Notes: a model not told the origin generated them from the sequence alone. A stretch of DNA of 64,000 nucleotides from Marinicella gelatinilytica (GCF_026410405.1 NZ_JAPMLN010000006.1:96209-160208), one strand, 5' to 3'; positions 8,533 to 17,596 are shown, numbered from the stretch's first letter. Program-made: numbers and translations.

Positions 8533-9216
8533 ATGGATTACACTGCGTTTCAAGCCAGATTCAAAGAGTACTTCGGAGATGAGTGGCAGTTTATTTACCA
8601 ACAAAATAAAAACCGTTTAGCACTCAAAAATGAACGCATTGCCACCCGTAAATTAGCCACCATTATCCCGGCTGTTTTTAGTATCTCAAAATCTCAAGGG
8701 TTCCAGGGTATGACAGTCAGAGATTTATGCCAAGCAACCGGTTTCAGCATGGGAGGCTTATATAAATATTTTGCCCATAAGGATGATTTAATTGTCATGA
8801 TCCATCAGGCACTGGTGGACATGACAGAACAAATATTATTATCAGTGGAAGATGACAACCCATTAACCAGTATTGATAATATGTTGATCTATCATTTGTA
8901 CATCAGTGAGCGACTAAAACGCTGGTTTTATTTTGTATTTATGGAAGCCAAACACTTGGATAAATCTTTGCTGAATCAATTTGTACAATCAGAAAATTTA
9001 ATGGAACAAGCTTTAATGACTCATATTGTCAAAGCGTGTGAATTAAATTTATGCCAATGTGAATCACCCTTTTTAACGGCCACCGTGTTTAAGTCGGCAT
9101 TACAAGAATGGTATTTAAAAACCTATAAATACCACGCCTATAAAATTTCATTAGAAGATTTCAAGCAACACTTACTAAACTTAAGAAGACAATTGCTTCC
9201 GACACTTAAACCATGA
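8533..9216 (+). CDS. TetR/AcrR family transcriptional regulator
   Basis: A 227-residue regulator whose helix-turn-helix sits at about residues 57-80 (GMTVRDLCQATGFSMGGLYKYF, here spanning the recognition helix), followed by AHKDDL. About 30 residues precede the usual TetR domain start, a longer N-terminal arm than normal. The C-terminal ligand domain does not reveal its effector. It starts 3 bp after the acyl-CoA dehydrogenase stop without an obvious Shine-Dalgarno, and its stop overlaps the kinase start by 4 bp, so it is embedded in the operon it probably controls. An acyl-CoA or hydroxyacyl-CoA ligand would be typical for the setting. Confidence 0.85.
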   Translation: MDYTAFQARFKEYFGDEWQFIYQQNKNRLALKNERIATRKLATIIPAVFSISKSQGFQGMTVRDLCQATGFSMGGLYKYFAHKDDLIVMIHQALVDMTEQILLSVEDDNPLTSIDNMLIYHLYISERLKRWFYFVFMEAKHLDKSLLNQFVQSENLMEQALMTHIVKACELNLCQCESPFLTATVFKSALQEWYLKTYKYHAYKISLEDFKQHLLNLRRQLLPTLKP

Positions 9217-10229
9217 ACTCAGATCAAAAAAAATCTTTAATAAAGTACTTAAAAAACCGCTTAGTATGTACAGGTGAATTAACATTAACAGCACTCACCG
9301 GTGGGGTTTCAAACTTAACGTATCGATTATCAGATGGTGAGCAGCAATGGATTGTGCGCACCTCTCCCAGTGGCACTAAAGCCAAAGGTGCCCATGATAT
9401 GGTTCGCGAATACAATCTATTGAAGTCTTTATCAGAATATTATGTCTTAAGTCCGAAGGTATACTTCTTAATTGATGATTTGGACATTTTTCCACGACCG
9501 GTGTATGTCATGGAAGCCATTGAAGGCATTGAGGTTCATCGTAAACTCCCTGATATCTACCAAACAACAGATCAAAAGAAATTATGCCACGCACTAATTA
9601 ATGCACAATTGCAATTACATCAAGTACCTTTAAATGAAACCTTACAAGTCTATAACATGGGTCGTGGCTACATTAAACGACAAATTAGTGGCTGGGTTAA
9701 ACGTTACAAAAACGTCCAACCCAACCATAATCGGGCGGATATGTTGATACATTGGTTACAAAAAAATCTGCCAACCGACAATAAACCTTATGCCCTTATC
9801 CACAATGATTTTAAGTTTGATAACCTGATATTTGATACTCAAAACCCCACTCAAATCATAGGGGTTTTAGATTGGGAAATGGCCACCGTAGGCGATCCAC
9901 TGATGGATTTGGGTTGCTCCCTGGCTTATTGGATTCAAGCCAATGACCACCCCAGTACCCAAGCCATTCGCACCCAACCAACGACCGAAAACGGCATGCT
10001 GACACGTGATGAATATGTTCATGAGTACTGTCGGTTAAGTGGAATACAATTAGACAATTATGACTTTTATTACGTCTATGGTTTATTTCGATTAACAGTC
10101 ATCGTGCAACAAATTTATTATCGCTACCAACAAGGTCAAACGAACGATCAACGTTTTAAACCTTTTGGTGATATTCGCGATATTCTTATTAACCATAGTC
10201 TGCAACAAATAGGTGATATAAATGTATGA
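9213..10229 (+). CDS. APH-type phosphotransferase, ACAD10/11 kinase-like
   Basis: A 338-residue aminoglycoside-phosphotransferase-fold kinase. GGVSNLTY forms the nucleotide loop (about residues 30-37). The Brenner motif HNDFKFDN at 197-204 gives the catalytic Asp and metal-binding Asn, and LDWEMATVGDP at 219-229 gives the second metal Asp. The latter motif is typical of the kinase part of ACAD10/11 and of LvaA-type enzymes rather than of antibiotic-resistance kinases. Its place between acyl-CoA dehydrogenase and SDR genes supports phosphorylation of a hydroxyacyl-CoA. Start and stop overlap the neighbouring genes (4 bp and 8 bp), indicating tight coupling. Confidence 0.83.
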   Translation: MNSDQKKSLIKYLKNRLVCTGELTLTALTGGVSNLTYRLSDGEQQWIVRTSPSGTKAKGAHDMVREYNLLKSLSEYYVLSPKVYFLIDDLDIFPRPVYVMEAIEGIEVHRKLPDIYQTTDQKKLCHALINAQLQLHQVPLNETLQVYNMGRGYIKRQISGWVKRYKNVQPNHNRADMLIHWLQKNLPTDNKPYALIHNDFKFDNLIFDTQNPTQIIGVLDWEMATVGDPLMDLGCSLAYWIQANDHPSTQAIRTQPTTENGMLTRDEYVHEYCRLSGIQLDNYDFYYVYGLFRLTVIVQQIYYRYQQGQTNDQRFKPFGDIRDILINHSLQQIGDINV

Positions 10230-10974
10230 TTTTAATGAACAAGTGGTGGTGATTACCGGTGCCAGTCGTGGTATTGGCGCAGCCATCGCCCAACAATTTG
10301 CAAAAGCCGGCGCCACAGTGGTGGTCAGCTCTCGTCATCAAGATACCATTGATCAAGTGGCTGACAACATTCGCAAACATGGTGGCCAGGCCCATGCCAT
10401 CAGCTGTCATAATGGCGATAAAGAATCACGACAAAAACTCATAGATGCCGTAATGCAACTATGTGGTCGTATTGATGTTTTAATTAATAATGCCGCGGCC
10501 AACCCCTATTTTGGTCCGGTTTTAAATACCGGTTATGAAGCCATGCAAAAAACCATCGAAGTCAATATTGAAGGTTATTTTCATTTAAGCCAGTTGGCCG
10601 GTCAAATTATGAAAAAGCAAGGCAAAGGTGTGATTATCAATACCGCCTCCGTCAACGGTTCCGACCCCGCGGCTATGCAAGGTATTTACTCTGTCACCAA
10701 AACCGCGATTATGGCCATGACGCGCAGCTTTGCTAAAGAATGTGCTCAATTTGGCATTCGTGTGAATGCCGTTTTACCCGGTTTAACTGACACCAAATTT
10801 GCTTCGGCATTAACCCAAAACGAAGCCATGCTGAAAATGATTTTGCCACAAATACCCATGGGCCGGATGGCGCAACCTGACGAAATTGCCCCGGCCTATC
10901 TATTCTTAGCCAGCGACCAGGCCGCCTATATCACCGGCGTTAATTTACCGGTTGATGGTGGTTTTTTGGCTTAA
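10222..10974 (+). CDS. SDR family oxidoreductase, last gene of the ACAD/kinase operon
   Basis: A 250-residue short-chain dehydrogenase with TGASRGIG cofactor loop, NNAAA, an active-site serine in NTASVNG, YSVTK catalytic pair, and the C-terminal ITGVNLPVDGG found in 3-oxoacyl-ACP reductase and glucose-dehydrogenase-like SDRs. It overlaps the kinase gene by 8 bp. The lva operon of Pseudomonas also includes an SDR (LvaD), which fits a role in the same 4-hydroxyacyl pathway, but the substrate is not visible in the sequence. Its stop is one base from the stop of the convergent DUF3365 gene. Confidence 0.82.
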   Translation: MYDFNEQVVVITGASRGIGAAIAQQFAKAGATVVVSSRHQDTIDQVADNIRKHGGQAHAISCHNGDKESRQKLIDAVMQLCGRIDVLINNAAANPYFGPVLNTGYEAMQKTIEVNIEGYFHLSQLAGQIMKKQGKGVIINTASVNGSDPAAMQGIYSVTKTAIMAMTRSFAKECAQFGIRVNAVLPGLTDTKFASALTQNEAMLKMILPQIPMGRMAQPDEIAPAYLFLASDQAAYITGVNLPVDGGFLA

Positions 10975-10975
10975 T

Positions 10976-11599
10976 TTATTCAGCTTGCTTAGCCATGGTT
11001 ACCACCCAAATGCCGCGCAATTGGTCAACATCAAAGCCGGTGGCTTGATCGTTGGGATATAGTTTGTTCAAAACAGCCAGGGTATCAGGTGCAATGTCGG
11101 TTTCAGGAGAGCCGTGACAATTCAAGCAACCTGGCTGAGTGACAATTGGATAATAGGCCACCATCTCACCACTCACTTCGCTGACCATACCCTTTGGGCT
11201 TTGACCGGCTGCCAGTTGTTGTTTGGCTTCGCTTATGTAAGCTAATTGAGATGCATTGGGGGTATTATTGGGGTTACGATTTTTATCAGACACCCGTTTT
11301 AAGTCCAGTAAATTACCGGACACTGTAGAGTCTGTTAACGGAATGGCTTGTTCATGGCAAAAATTTAACGCGCCCATGGGCCCCTGCTCTTGCATGGTTT
11401 TTTTTAAATTGCTGCCCAGTATTTTTTGGGCTTTTTGAGCGTGTTGCTGACCCAGCAACAAATAATCGATGTTGTCAGCCTGGCTTGATTGTGCTTTTTC
11501 ATTTTTAATTTGGGGTTGTTGAACATTCTCTTGTTCTGAAGCATTTGGTTGACAGGCAACTAAAACAAACATAAATAACACTGACACAATGGTTTTCAT
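10976..11599 (-). CDS. DUF3365 (Tll0287-like) haem lipoprotein
   Basis: A 207-residue lipoprotein. The signal FMFVLVAC gives a lipobox with Cys16, so the protein is lipid-anchored in the envelope. The mature part carries GALNFCHEQA, RVSDKNRNPNN and a CLNCH c-type haem motif at residues 158-162, the marks of the DUF3365/Tll0287-like domain, which resembles PAS-like sensor folds and binds haem. An earlier in-frame start would put the signal inside the protein and is rejected. It lies 7 bp downstream of the sulfur dioxygenase-like gene, suggesting a shared transcript and a redox or sulfide-linked role, which is inference. Confidence 0.82.
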   Translation of the reverse strand: MKTIVSVLFMFVLVACQPNASEQENVQQPQIKNEKAQSSQADNIDYLLLGQQHAQKAQKILGSNLKKTMQEQGPMGALNFCHEQAIPLTDSTVSGNLLDLKRVSDKNRNPNNTPNASQLAYISEAKQQLAAGQSPKGMVSEVSGEMVAYYPIVTQPGCLNCHGSPETDIAPDTLAVLNKLYPNDQATGFDVDQLRGIWVVTMAKQAE

Positions 11600-11606
11600 A
11601 AATTTC

Positions 11607-12461
11607 TCACAGTTTGTTAATGGGGATTTTAATAAATTGGGTGCCCTGCGCTGATATCGCCCCAAAAGCACCTAATCGCATATTGGTTTGAATCGATGGC
11701 AGTATCAACCTCGGCACCGCTAAAGTGGAATCCCGTTGTTGACGGACTTTTTTAAATTCTTCTAAGCTGGTGTTCGCTTTAATCATTCTATTGTGTTTTT
11801 TTTGTTCAGCCACAGTAACAGATTTACGCGGTTCCTCACCTGCATCAGGATAATCGTGGCATAAATACATCACCGTATCATCCGGTAAGGCATATAGTTT
11901 TTGAATAGATTCGTACATCTGCTCAGCACTGCCACCTGGAAAATCAACACGTGCGGTTCCGCCATCGGGTGCAAACAAACTATCACCGACAAACACCGCA
12001 GAACCAATGTGGTAACTAACACAAGCGGGAGTATGTCCAGGGGTATGCATAACCCGGCCATTTAAACCGCCTACATGAAAGGTATCGCCGTCTGCAAAAA
12101 TATGATCAAATTGAGAACCATCTATGGCTGTATCCTGTGCCGTTTCGAAAATAGGTACCCAGTGTTTTAACACCGTTAAAATACCTGATCCAATACCTGT
12201 TTCACCGCCCAGTTGCTGTTTTAAATAGTGACTTGCACTGATATGATCAGCATGTATATGGGTTTCCAATAAATATTCGACAGTCAATTTTTGCGATTGG
12301 ACGTAAGCAATGACCTGATCGGCTGATTCAGTGCTGTAACAGGCAGCATCTTGGTCATAATCCAAAACCGGATCAATCACTGCACATTTTTGAGAACTTT
12401 CATCCACCACCACATAGGTCCAAGTAGATGTGTCTTGATGATAAAATGATTCAATATGCAT
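11607..12461 (-). CDS. MBL-fold hydrolase, ETHE1/persulfide dioxygenase-like
   Basis: A 284-residue metallo-beta-lactamase-fold protein with the metal motif ETHIHADH (residues 66-73), HTPGHTPACVSYHIG, GDSLF, and CHDYP near the C-terminus. This combination is typical of the ETHE1/Blh group of sulfur dioxygenases, where a single iron oxidises glutathione persulfide to sulfite, rather than of glyoxalase II. No rhodanese domain is fused. The neighbouring cystathionine beta-synthase, which can release sulfide, and the DUF3365 haem lipoprotein are consistent with sulfide handling. Reaction and iron content are by family. Confidence 0.8.
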   Translation of the reverse strand: MHIESFYHQDTSTWTYVVVDESSQKCAVIDPVLDYDQDAACYSTESADQVIAYVQSQKLTVEYLLETHIHADHISASHYLKQQLGGETGIGSGILTVLKHWVPIFETAQDTAIDGSQFDHIFADGDTFHVGGLNGRVMHTPGHTPACVSYHIGSAVFVGDSLFAPDGGTARVDFPGGSAEQMYESIQKLYALPDDTVMYLCHDYPDAGEEPRKSVTVAEQKKHNRMIKANTSLEEFKKVRQQRDSTLAVPRLILPSIQTNMRLGAFGAISAQGTQFIKIPINKL

Positions 12462-12516
12462 GAAACTAATAATCCAATATATAAGAACTTTATTATATGT
12501 TGGTTTTGTTATTTTA

Positions 12517-13440
12517 TCAAGTGCAATTGACTTGTTGCTGGGCTTGTTTGATTTTTATCATAACTTCATTCGGCACCATGCGACCGCTGACATCGGCCAA
12601 TTGTTGAATATGGTGCTCAGATGTACTACCAACTAAAGCCGATGAAAAATGAGGGTCATTGAGTACATAGGCCAATGCTAATTGAGTTGCATGCCAATTT
12701 GGGTATTTATTTAAAAAATCAAAATAATGGGCTGCTTGTAATTGTTTTCGGTTGTTTTTATAAGCCCGAAGCCAATACCAAAGACTTTTAACGCCGCTGA
12801 TTCGGCGCCATTGGCGACTGTATAAAGCACCACCCAAGGCACCGGCAATAACAACATCCATACCCATTTGCCGAGTCTGGTTGATGGTTTCAATTTGCTG
12901 TGGTTTAAAGACATTAAAGTCAGTCATCAATACATCAAAGCGTTGGCTTTGTTGTGTGAGCTTTATAATATGTGGATTAAAGGTATTAACACCAACCAGT
13001 GCCACTTTGCCCGATTGTTTTAGATCAGACAGTGCCTGATAAGTGTGGTCATTAAAATCTTCCGGATTGGGGCCATGCAAAAAAAGCACGGATAATTGAT
13101 TTACGCCTAAACGACGCAGGCTCCGTTCGCAGGAACTTAATATACCTTGATAGCTAAAGTTCTTATACAAACGGCCGAAATGACCCACTTCAGTGCCCAC
13201 TTTACTGCTGATAAACAATTCACTATCTGTCACGTGATGTTTTAAAATCCGACCTAAACGTTGTTCAGCATGGCCTCCGGAATAACTGGCACCGGTATCA
13301 AAATAATTAACCCCTTGGTCAATTGCGGCAGACACAACCCGTATGGCTTGTTGTTCAGAAAAATGTTTTTTTCCCCAGTAACTGGCGCAGCCTAAACCCA
13401 GTTCAGAAACTGAAAATGGGCCTAGGTTGCGGTACTTCAT
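12517..13440 (-). CDS. Aldo/keto reductase
   Basis: A 307-residue NADPH-dependent AKR-fold oxidoreductase. It has GLGCASYWG, the FDTGASYSGGHAEQRLG stretch that holds catalytic Asp and Tyr, SSKVG with the catalytic Lys, and FLHGP with the His. The NADPH-binding ALVGSTSEHH occurs near the C-terminus. All four tetrad residues appear present. The substrate is not predictable. It sits 60 bp downstream of the cystathionine beta-synthase gene on the same strand, so cotranscription is possible. Confidence 0.82.
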   Translation of the reverse strand: MKYRNLGPFSVSELGLGCASYWGKKHFSEQQAIRVVSAAIDQGVNYFDTGASYSGGHAEQRLGRILKHHVTDSELFISSKVGTEVGHFGRLYKNFSYQGILSSCERSLRRLGVNQLSVLFLHGPNPEDFNDHTYQALSDLKQSGKVALVGVNTFNPHIIKLTQQSQRFDVLMTDFNVFKPQQIETINQTRQMGMDVVIAGALGGALYSRQWRRISGVKSLWYWLRAYKNNRKQLQAAHYFDFLNKYPNWHATQLALAYVLNDPHFSSALVGSTSEHHIQQLADVSGRMVPNEVMIKIKQAQQQVNCT

Positions 13441-13500
13441 TATTTAATCTCTAAAAATCTGACGGTGTGGCAATCTTTAGTTGTGATGGGACATAGCACC

Positions 13501-14877
13501 TTATTGATTTTGATCAGATCGTCGTAAATAATTGAGTAGGTCTATGCGGGTAATTAAACCCAAAAATGCGTCACCTTTTTTAACAATGGCCACACGGCCG
13601 GCTTCAAACACCGGTAACAGCTCATTGATGTCTGATTTTGCATCCAAAAACTCTAATTGGTCAGTCATGGCAGATGACACCGTATTTTTAAACGCTTCAG
13701 GGTGATTAAACACAGTTAACAGTACGTCAGATTCGTCAATAATTCCAACAATTTCATTGTCAGACATCACCGGTAATTGTGAGACATCATAGAGTTTCAT
13801 ACGCTGATAGACATCCGCCAAAGTTTCATCTGGACGCATGACGATGGTGTCATTATTCTGATAAGGCCGTGAAATCAAATCACGTAAATCACCATAGACA
13901 GGTGTTTCCATATAACCGTTATCTATCATCCAGTAATCATTGTACATCTTAGACAGGTATTTATTACCGGTATCACAAACTATGGCCACCACTTTTTTTG
14001 GTTCAGTGGCTGACTGGCAATATTCAAGTGCGGCTTTCAAAATGGTGCCAGTTGACGAACCACCCAAAACACCTTCTTTTGATAACAACTCACGACCATA
14101 ATGAAAACTATCTTTATCACTGACGGCGTAGGCTTTTGTAACATGACTGAAATCACTGATACTGGGTAAAAAATCTTCACCAATACCCTCCACTTTCCAA
14201 CTGCCACTTTTGTCACTTAAAGTACCCTCATTAATATATTCCGCGAGAATACTGCCTACAGGATCTGCCAAGATAAGTTCTGTTTTGGGGTGATGTTCAT
14301 GGACATATTGACTTAAACCGGTGACTGTACCACTGGAACCAACACCAAAAACAATGGCATCCACTTGCTGATCTAACTGTTCAAAAATCTCTGGTGCAGT
14401 GGTTTGGTAATGCGCTTTGGGGTTATCGGGATTAGAAAACTGATTAATAAAATAAGCACCTGGTGTTTCATCTGCAATGGTTTGCGCCAGATCTTGATAA
14501 TATTGCGGATGACCTTTAGCTACATCAGAACGAGTAAGAACGATTTTCGCGCCCATGGCTTTGAGATTAAAGATTTTCTCTTTGCTCATTTTATCGGGTA
14601 TAACCAAAATAAGTTTATAACCTTTTTGTGCGGCCACCAGAGCCAAGCCTATGCCAGTATTTCCCGCAGTACCTTCTACTAAGGTATCACCAGGTTTTAT
14701 TTTGCCGGCTTTTTCAGCCTCTTCAATCATGGTTAAACCAATGCGGTCTTTAATAGACCCACCGGGATTCATGTTTTCTAATTTCAAATACAGTTCGCAG
14801 GAACCGGTATCTAAATGATTGACTTTAACCATGGGTGTGCGGCCGATTAAATCGACCACAGAATTAACAACTTGCAT
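13501..14877 (-). CDS. cbs: Cystathionine beta-synthase
   Basis: A 458-residue PLP enzyme. The catalytic fold-II domain (residues 1-330) has the PLP lysine in NPGGSIKDRIG (Lys43) and the substrate/phosphate loops EGTAGNTG (68-75) and GSSGTVTG. The C-terminal 120 residues form a CBS-domain pair (IVMRPDETL..., VSSAMTDQLEFL...). That architecture separates it from cysteine synthase, which lacks CBS domains. There is no N-terminal haem segment as in mammalian CBS. It condenses serine and homocysteine, or forms hydrogen sulfide from cysteine, in the cytosol. No metB/metC partner is adjacent; the neighbour is the sulfur-dioxygenase-like gene further along the strand. Confidence 0.9.
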   Translation of the reverse strand: MQVVNSVVDLIGRTPMVKVNHLDTGSCELYLKLENMNPGGSIKDRIGLTMIEEAEKAGKIKPGDTLVEGTAGNTGIGLALVAAQKGYKLILVIPDKMSKEKIFNLKAMGAKIVLTRSDVAKGHPQYYQDLAQTIADETPGAYFINQFSNPDNPKAHYQTTAPEIFEQLDQQVDAIVFGVGSSGTVTGLSQYVHEHHPKTELILADPVGSILAEYINEGTLSDKSGSWKVEGIGEDFLPSISDFSHVTKAYAVSDKDSFHYGRELLSKEGVLGGSSTGTILKAALEYCQSATEPKKVVAIVCDTGNKYLSKMYNDYWMIDNGYMETPVYGDLRDLISRPYQNNDTIVMRPDETLADVYQRMKLYDVSQLPVMSDNEIVGIIDESDVLLTVFNHPEAFKNTVSSAMTDQLEFLDAKSDINELLPVFEAGRVAIVKKGDAFLGLITRIDLLNYLRRSDQNQ

Positions 14878-14888
14878 GTGAGATCCTG

Positions 14889-15851
14889 TTATTTGAGGAG
14901 AATAATGTCAACGCGACGATTTTTGGCTTTACCGGCTTCATTGGCGTTGCTGGCCACAGGATGCGCTTCGCCTTTACCAACTGATTCAATGCGATCATCG
15001 GCAATACCGTTTTGAACCAGCAATTGTTTAACCGCATCAGCACGACGCTGTGACAAATCTAAATTAAAGGCTTCGCTACCGGATGAATCAGTGTGACCTT
15101 CTATACGAATTTTACGGTCTGGATAACCACTGATAAATTGCATGACACGATCGAAGTTATCAATCGCTGCTTGTTTTAAGTTGGCGGAAGCAGAGTCGAA
15201 CACAAAATCACCCAGTGTCATCATTAAACCGGCGCTGGTTTCTTTCGCCACCAGGGATTCTAACTGCATCCGCAAGGCTTCTATTTCTGCAAATGCCAAG
15301 TCAGCTTCCTGTTTGGCCAACGTGGCCACTTTTTCCTGGGCTTTGGCATAAGCTTGTGCCGCTTGCATTTCTGCCTGACTAAGCTCAGCTTCACTGGTTT
15401 TTTGGTCAGCTAAAGCCAGCGCATTTTGTTTTTCTCGGCGGGCCCGTTCGGCTTCTTCCGCATGCAACTTAATGAGTAATTGTGCCCGGTCAGCTTCCAT
15501 ACGCGCCAGCTTTGCTTCGGCTTTAAGGGTTTGCATATTTATTGTCTGTAATTGCGCATCTGTCTCTCGTAATTCATTTTCCAGATACTCAGATTCAGCC
15601 ATCATTTTGGCTTTGGTCAAATAATGACGTGCCATGTAAACAGCATGATTCTTCACTTCTCCACGCTGATTATATAAAGCTTCTATGGCTGATTTTGCTT
15701 GTGTTTTTTCTTCTTTGGCGTAAGGTCTGTATTTTTGTTGGCTGATAAAATTATCAAATTCAATACGCAATGATTCTAATTCCAGATTGTCTTTGGCAAG
15801 CAGGCCATGAGCAAACAATAACAAAATAAGGGTCAATGTTCTTTTTATCAT
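14889..15851 (-). CDS. OmpA-family protein with long periplasmic coiled coil
   Basis: A 320-residue exported protein: signal peptide (LLLFAHGLLA), then a long Ala/Glu/Lys/Gln-rich coiled coil (residues 70-200), then a C-terminal OmpA-like peptidoglycan-binding domain (210-320). That domain has IRIEGHTDSSG, LDLSQRRADAVKQLL and the NRRVDI end. It has no beta-barrel, so it is likely held at the outer membrane through its partner. That partner is probably the small lipoprotein encoded just upstream, whose stop overlaps this start by 4 bp. The pair resembles the DUF4398 lipoprotein/OmpA couples common in marine Gammaproteobacteria. The function is cell-envelope structural by inference. Confidence 0.82.
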   Translation of the reverse strand: MIKRTLTLILLLFAHGLLAKDNLELESLRIEFDNFISQQKYRPYAKEEKTQAKSAIEALYNQRGEVKNHAVYMARHYLTKAKMMAESEYLENELRETDAQLQTINMQTLKAEAKLARMEADRAQLLIKLHAEEAERARREKQNALALADQKTSEAELSQAEMQAAQAYAKAQEKVATLAKQEADLAFAEIEALRMQLESLVAKETSAGLMMTLGDFVFDSASANLKQAAIDNFDRVMQFISGYPDRKIRIEGHTDSSGSEAFNLDLSQRRADAVKQLLVQNGIADDRIESVGKGEAHPVASNANEAGKAKNRRVDIILLK

Positions 15852-16255
15852 GGTAATTGTGACTCCAATTGCTGCAGATATACCCGCGCGGCTGACAATT
15901 CATCACGTTTTTCCAACAGCGATTGGTTTAAACGGTTAACTTCAGCACGTAACCGAGCAATTTCAATATCCGCACGAATTTGCTGCGTGAGGCGCGCTTC
16001 TTCGCGAACATCGCCGTTGGCCTTAGCGCGTTTAGCATTTTGTAATTTTTCAGTGATAAACTTCATTTCTAAAGGCGCTGCATTGGCCACTTGAGAGTTC
16101 TTCACATCCTCAACTTCTTGTTGTAACTGATAAAATGTATTGTCAGTGATTTCAATGACAGTGGGTGGCGCACAACCAACTAAAAATGTCATAATTAATA
16201 AAATCAGGACTAACAGTGTGCTTTTAAACGCTTTTGGAGTCATATTTTGCTTCAT
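15848..16255 (-). CDS. DUF4398-like coiled-coil lipoprotein
   Basis: A 135-residue lipoprotein with lipobox FLVGC near residue 28 and a helical, charged remainder (MKFITEKLQNAKRAKANGD then a Glu/Arg/Leu-rich coiled coil). The pattern fits the DUF4398 family. The stop overlaps the OmpA-family gene start by 4 bp (ATGA), so the two are translationally coupled and likely act together at the outer membrane. It is divergent from the lytic transglycosylase gene. Confidence 0.7.
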   Translation of the reverse strand: MKQNMTPKAFKSTLLVLILLIMTFLVGCAPPTVIEITDNTFYQLQQEVEDVKNSQVANAAPLEMKFITEKLQNAKRAKANGDVREEARLTQQIRADIEIARLRAEVNRLNQSLLEKRDELSAARVYLQQLESQLP

Positions 16256-16333
16256 CAGTTTGTTAAATGCCGTTGAAATAAATTATAATCAGGCCATGAT
16301 AATCAGTCACACATTAAAAAACAAGCCGTTAAC

Positions 16334-17062
16334 ATGACATTAACACCATCCACAATCCAATCTTTTTCGTGTCCGTTATTGTTTAAATGGTCACAAGCCG
16401 GCATTTTTATGTTTTTCATTTTTTTCAGTGTACCAACATTGCATGCCAGTAATATGAAAGTGTACAAGCACGTGGATGCGCAAGGAATTATACACTACTC
16501 TTCAAAAAAACCGACGGGCAAATCTTTCAAGATTTTAAACATTCGCTGCCCTGAGTGTTCCGTGTGGCGAAACAGTGTTGATTGGAAAAATACCCCACTA
16601 ATTACTGATCGCTATCAAGCTGAGATAGACCATGCCGCCACCTTTCATGGACTTGATAAAGCGTTGATACAAGCCGTCATCCATGCAGAATCCGCTTACA
16701 AAGTGGCCGCTGTCTCCTCAGCCGGCGCTCAAGGTTTAATGCAATTAATGCCTTTAACTCAAAAAACCTACGCAGTGAATAATCCCTTCGATGCCCAACA
16801 GAATATCTTAGGCGGCGCGGCTTATCTAAAGCATTTAAAAAACAATTACAAAAACATGGATATCTATTTGGCTGCCTATAATTCCGGTGAAACTGCGGTT
16901 GAACGGTATGGTCGACAAATCCCACCTTTCCCTGAAACAAAAGAGTATGTTCGTCGTGTCAAGATTTTATATGGTCGCTACAAACAAAACCAACAACGGC
17001 TGAATGCCATAAATAACAGTCGTGTTCTGACCACCGGTGTATCTGCAAACGCAACCCCATAA
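16334..17062 (+). CDS. Lytic transglycosylase with DUF4124 and SLT domains
   Basis: A 242-residue exported protein: signal peptide (FIFFSVPTLHA), a DUF4124-like segment (KVYKHVDAQGIIHYSSKKP), then a soluble-lytic-transglycosylase (family 23) domain. The catalytic Glu119 lies in VIHAESAY, followed by GAQGLMQLMP and LAAYNSGETAV, all diagnostic. It should cleave peptidoglycan glycan strands to 1,6-anhydro-muropeptides in the periplasm. It is separated from the divergent envelope lipoprotein by 78 bp. Confidence 0.88.
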   Translation: MTLTPSTIQSFSCPLLFKWSQAGIFMFFIFFSVPTLHASNMKVYKHVDAQGIIHYSSKKPTGKSFKILNIRCPECSVWRNSVDWKNTPLITDRYQAEIDHAATFHGLDKALIQAVIHAESAYKVAAVSSAGAQGLMQLMPLTQKTYAVNNPFDAQQNILGGAAYLKHLKNNYKNMDIYLAAYNSGETAVERYGRQIPPFPETKEYVRRVKILYGRYKQNQQRLNAINNSRVLTTGVSANATP

Positions 17063-17107
17063 GCATTGAACCAATCAGCACCTTTATTAACGAACTCACG
17101 AGATTAC

Positions 17108-17596
17108 TCAGTTTTTTTGTTTTTTCGCTAATCGTTTAGACCGAAAAAAATCCTGCAATATTTGACCACATGCAGTTGCCATAATATCACCGGTTACTTG
17201 CACCAGATGGTTATGATAGGGTCGTTCAAAATGATTATCCACTGTTGCTGCCATGCCGGTTTTAGGGTCAGCGGCACCATAGACAAGTCGATCAATACGC
17301 GCATGAATCATGGCACCCACACACATCAGACAAGGTTCTAAAGTAACATATAAAGTGCAGCCCGGTAAACGATAATTTTTTAATGATTGTGCAGCTTTCT
17401 CAAGTGCCATAATTTCAGCATGGGCTGTGGGATTTTGTAAATGAATCTGACTATTATGGGCTGATGCAATGACTTCACCCGCTGACACGATGACCGCGCC
17501 GACCGGCACTTCATCAAGCTCTGCAGCGCGTCTGGCCTCAGCCAGTGCCAGTGCCATAAAGTGTCGATCTTGTTCTATGAAACTATTGTTACTCAT
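17108..17596 (-). CDS. tadA: tRNA-specific adenosine deaminase TadA
   Basis: A 162-residue zinc deaminase with the HAE motif (residues 59-61) and PCLMC (88-92) that bind zinc, plus the proton-shuttling Glu of HAE. The length and GAMIHARI-x-RLVYGAADPKTG segment match TadA, which converts A34 to inosine in tRNA-Arg(ACG) and is essential in most bacteria. It follows guaA on the same strand, an arrangement common in Gammaproteobacteria, with an 81 bp gap holding a folded repeat (17601-17679). Confidence 0.92.
   Translation of the reverse strand: MSNNSFIEQDRHFMALALAEARRAAELDEVPVGAVIVSAGEVIASAHNSQIHLQNPTAHAEIMALEKAAQSLKNYRLPGCTLYVTLEPCLMCVGAMIHARIDRLVYGAADPKTGMAATVDNHFERPYHNHLVQVTGDIMATACGQILQDFFRSKRLAKKQKN

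Noticed and set aside
9213..10229. APH-type kinase as an antibiotic-resistance gene
   Set aside because: The LDWEMATVGDP motif and the acyl-CoA dehydrogenase/SDR context fit the ACAD10/11 kinase group.
13503..13516. FNR-like sequence TTGAT-TTTG-ATCAG
   Set aside because: One mismatch and located inside the 3' end of the cystathionine beta-synthase gene, far from any promoter.
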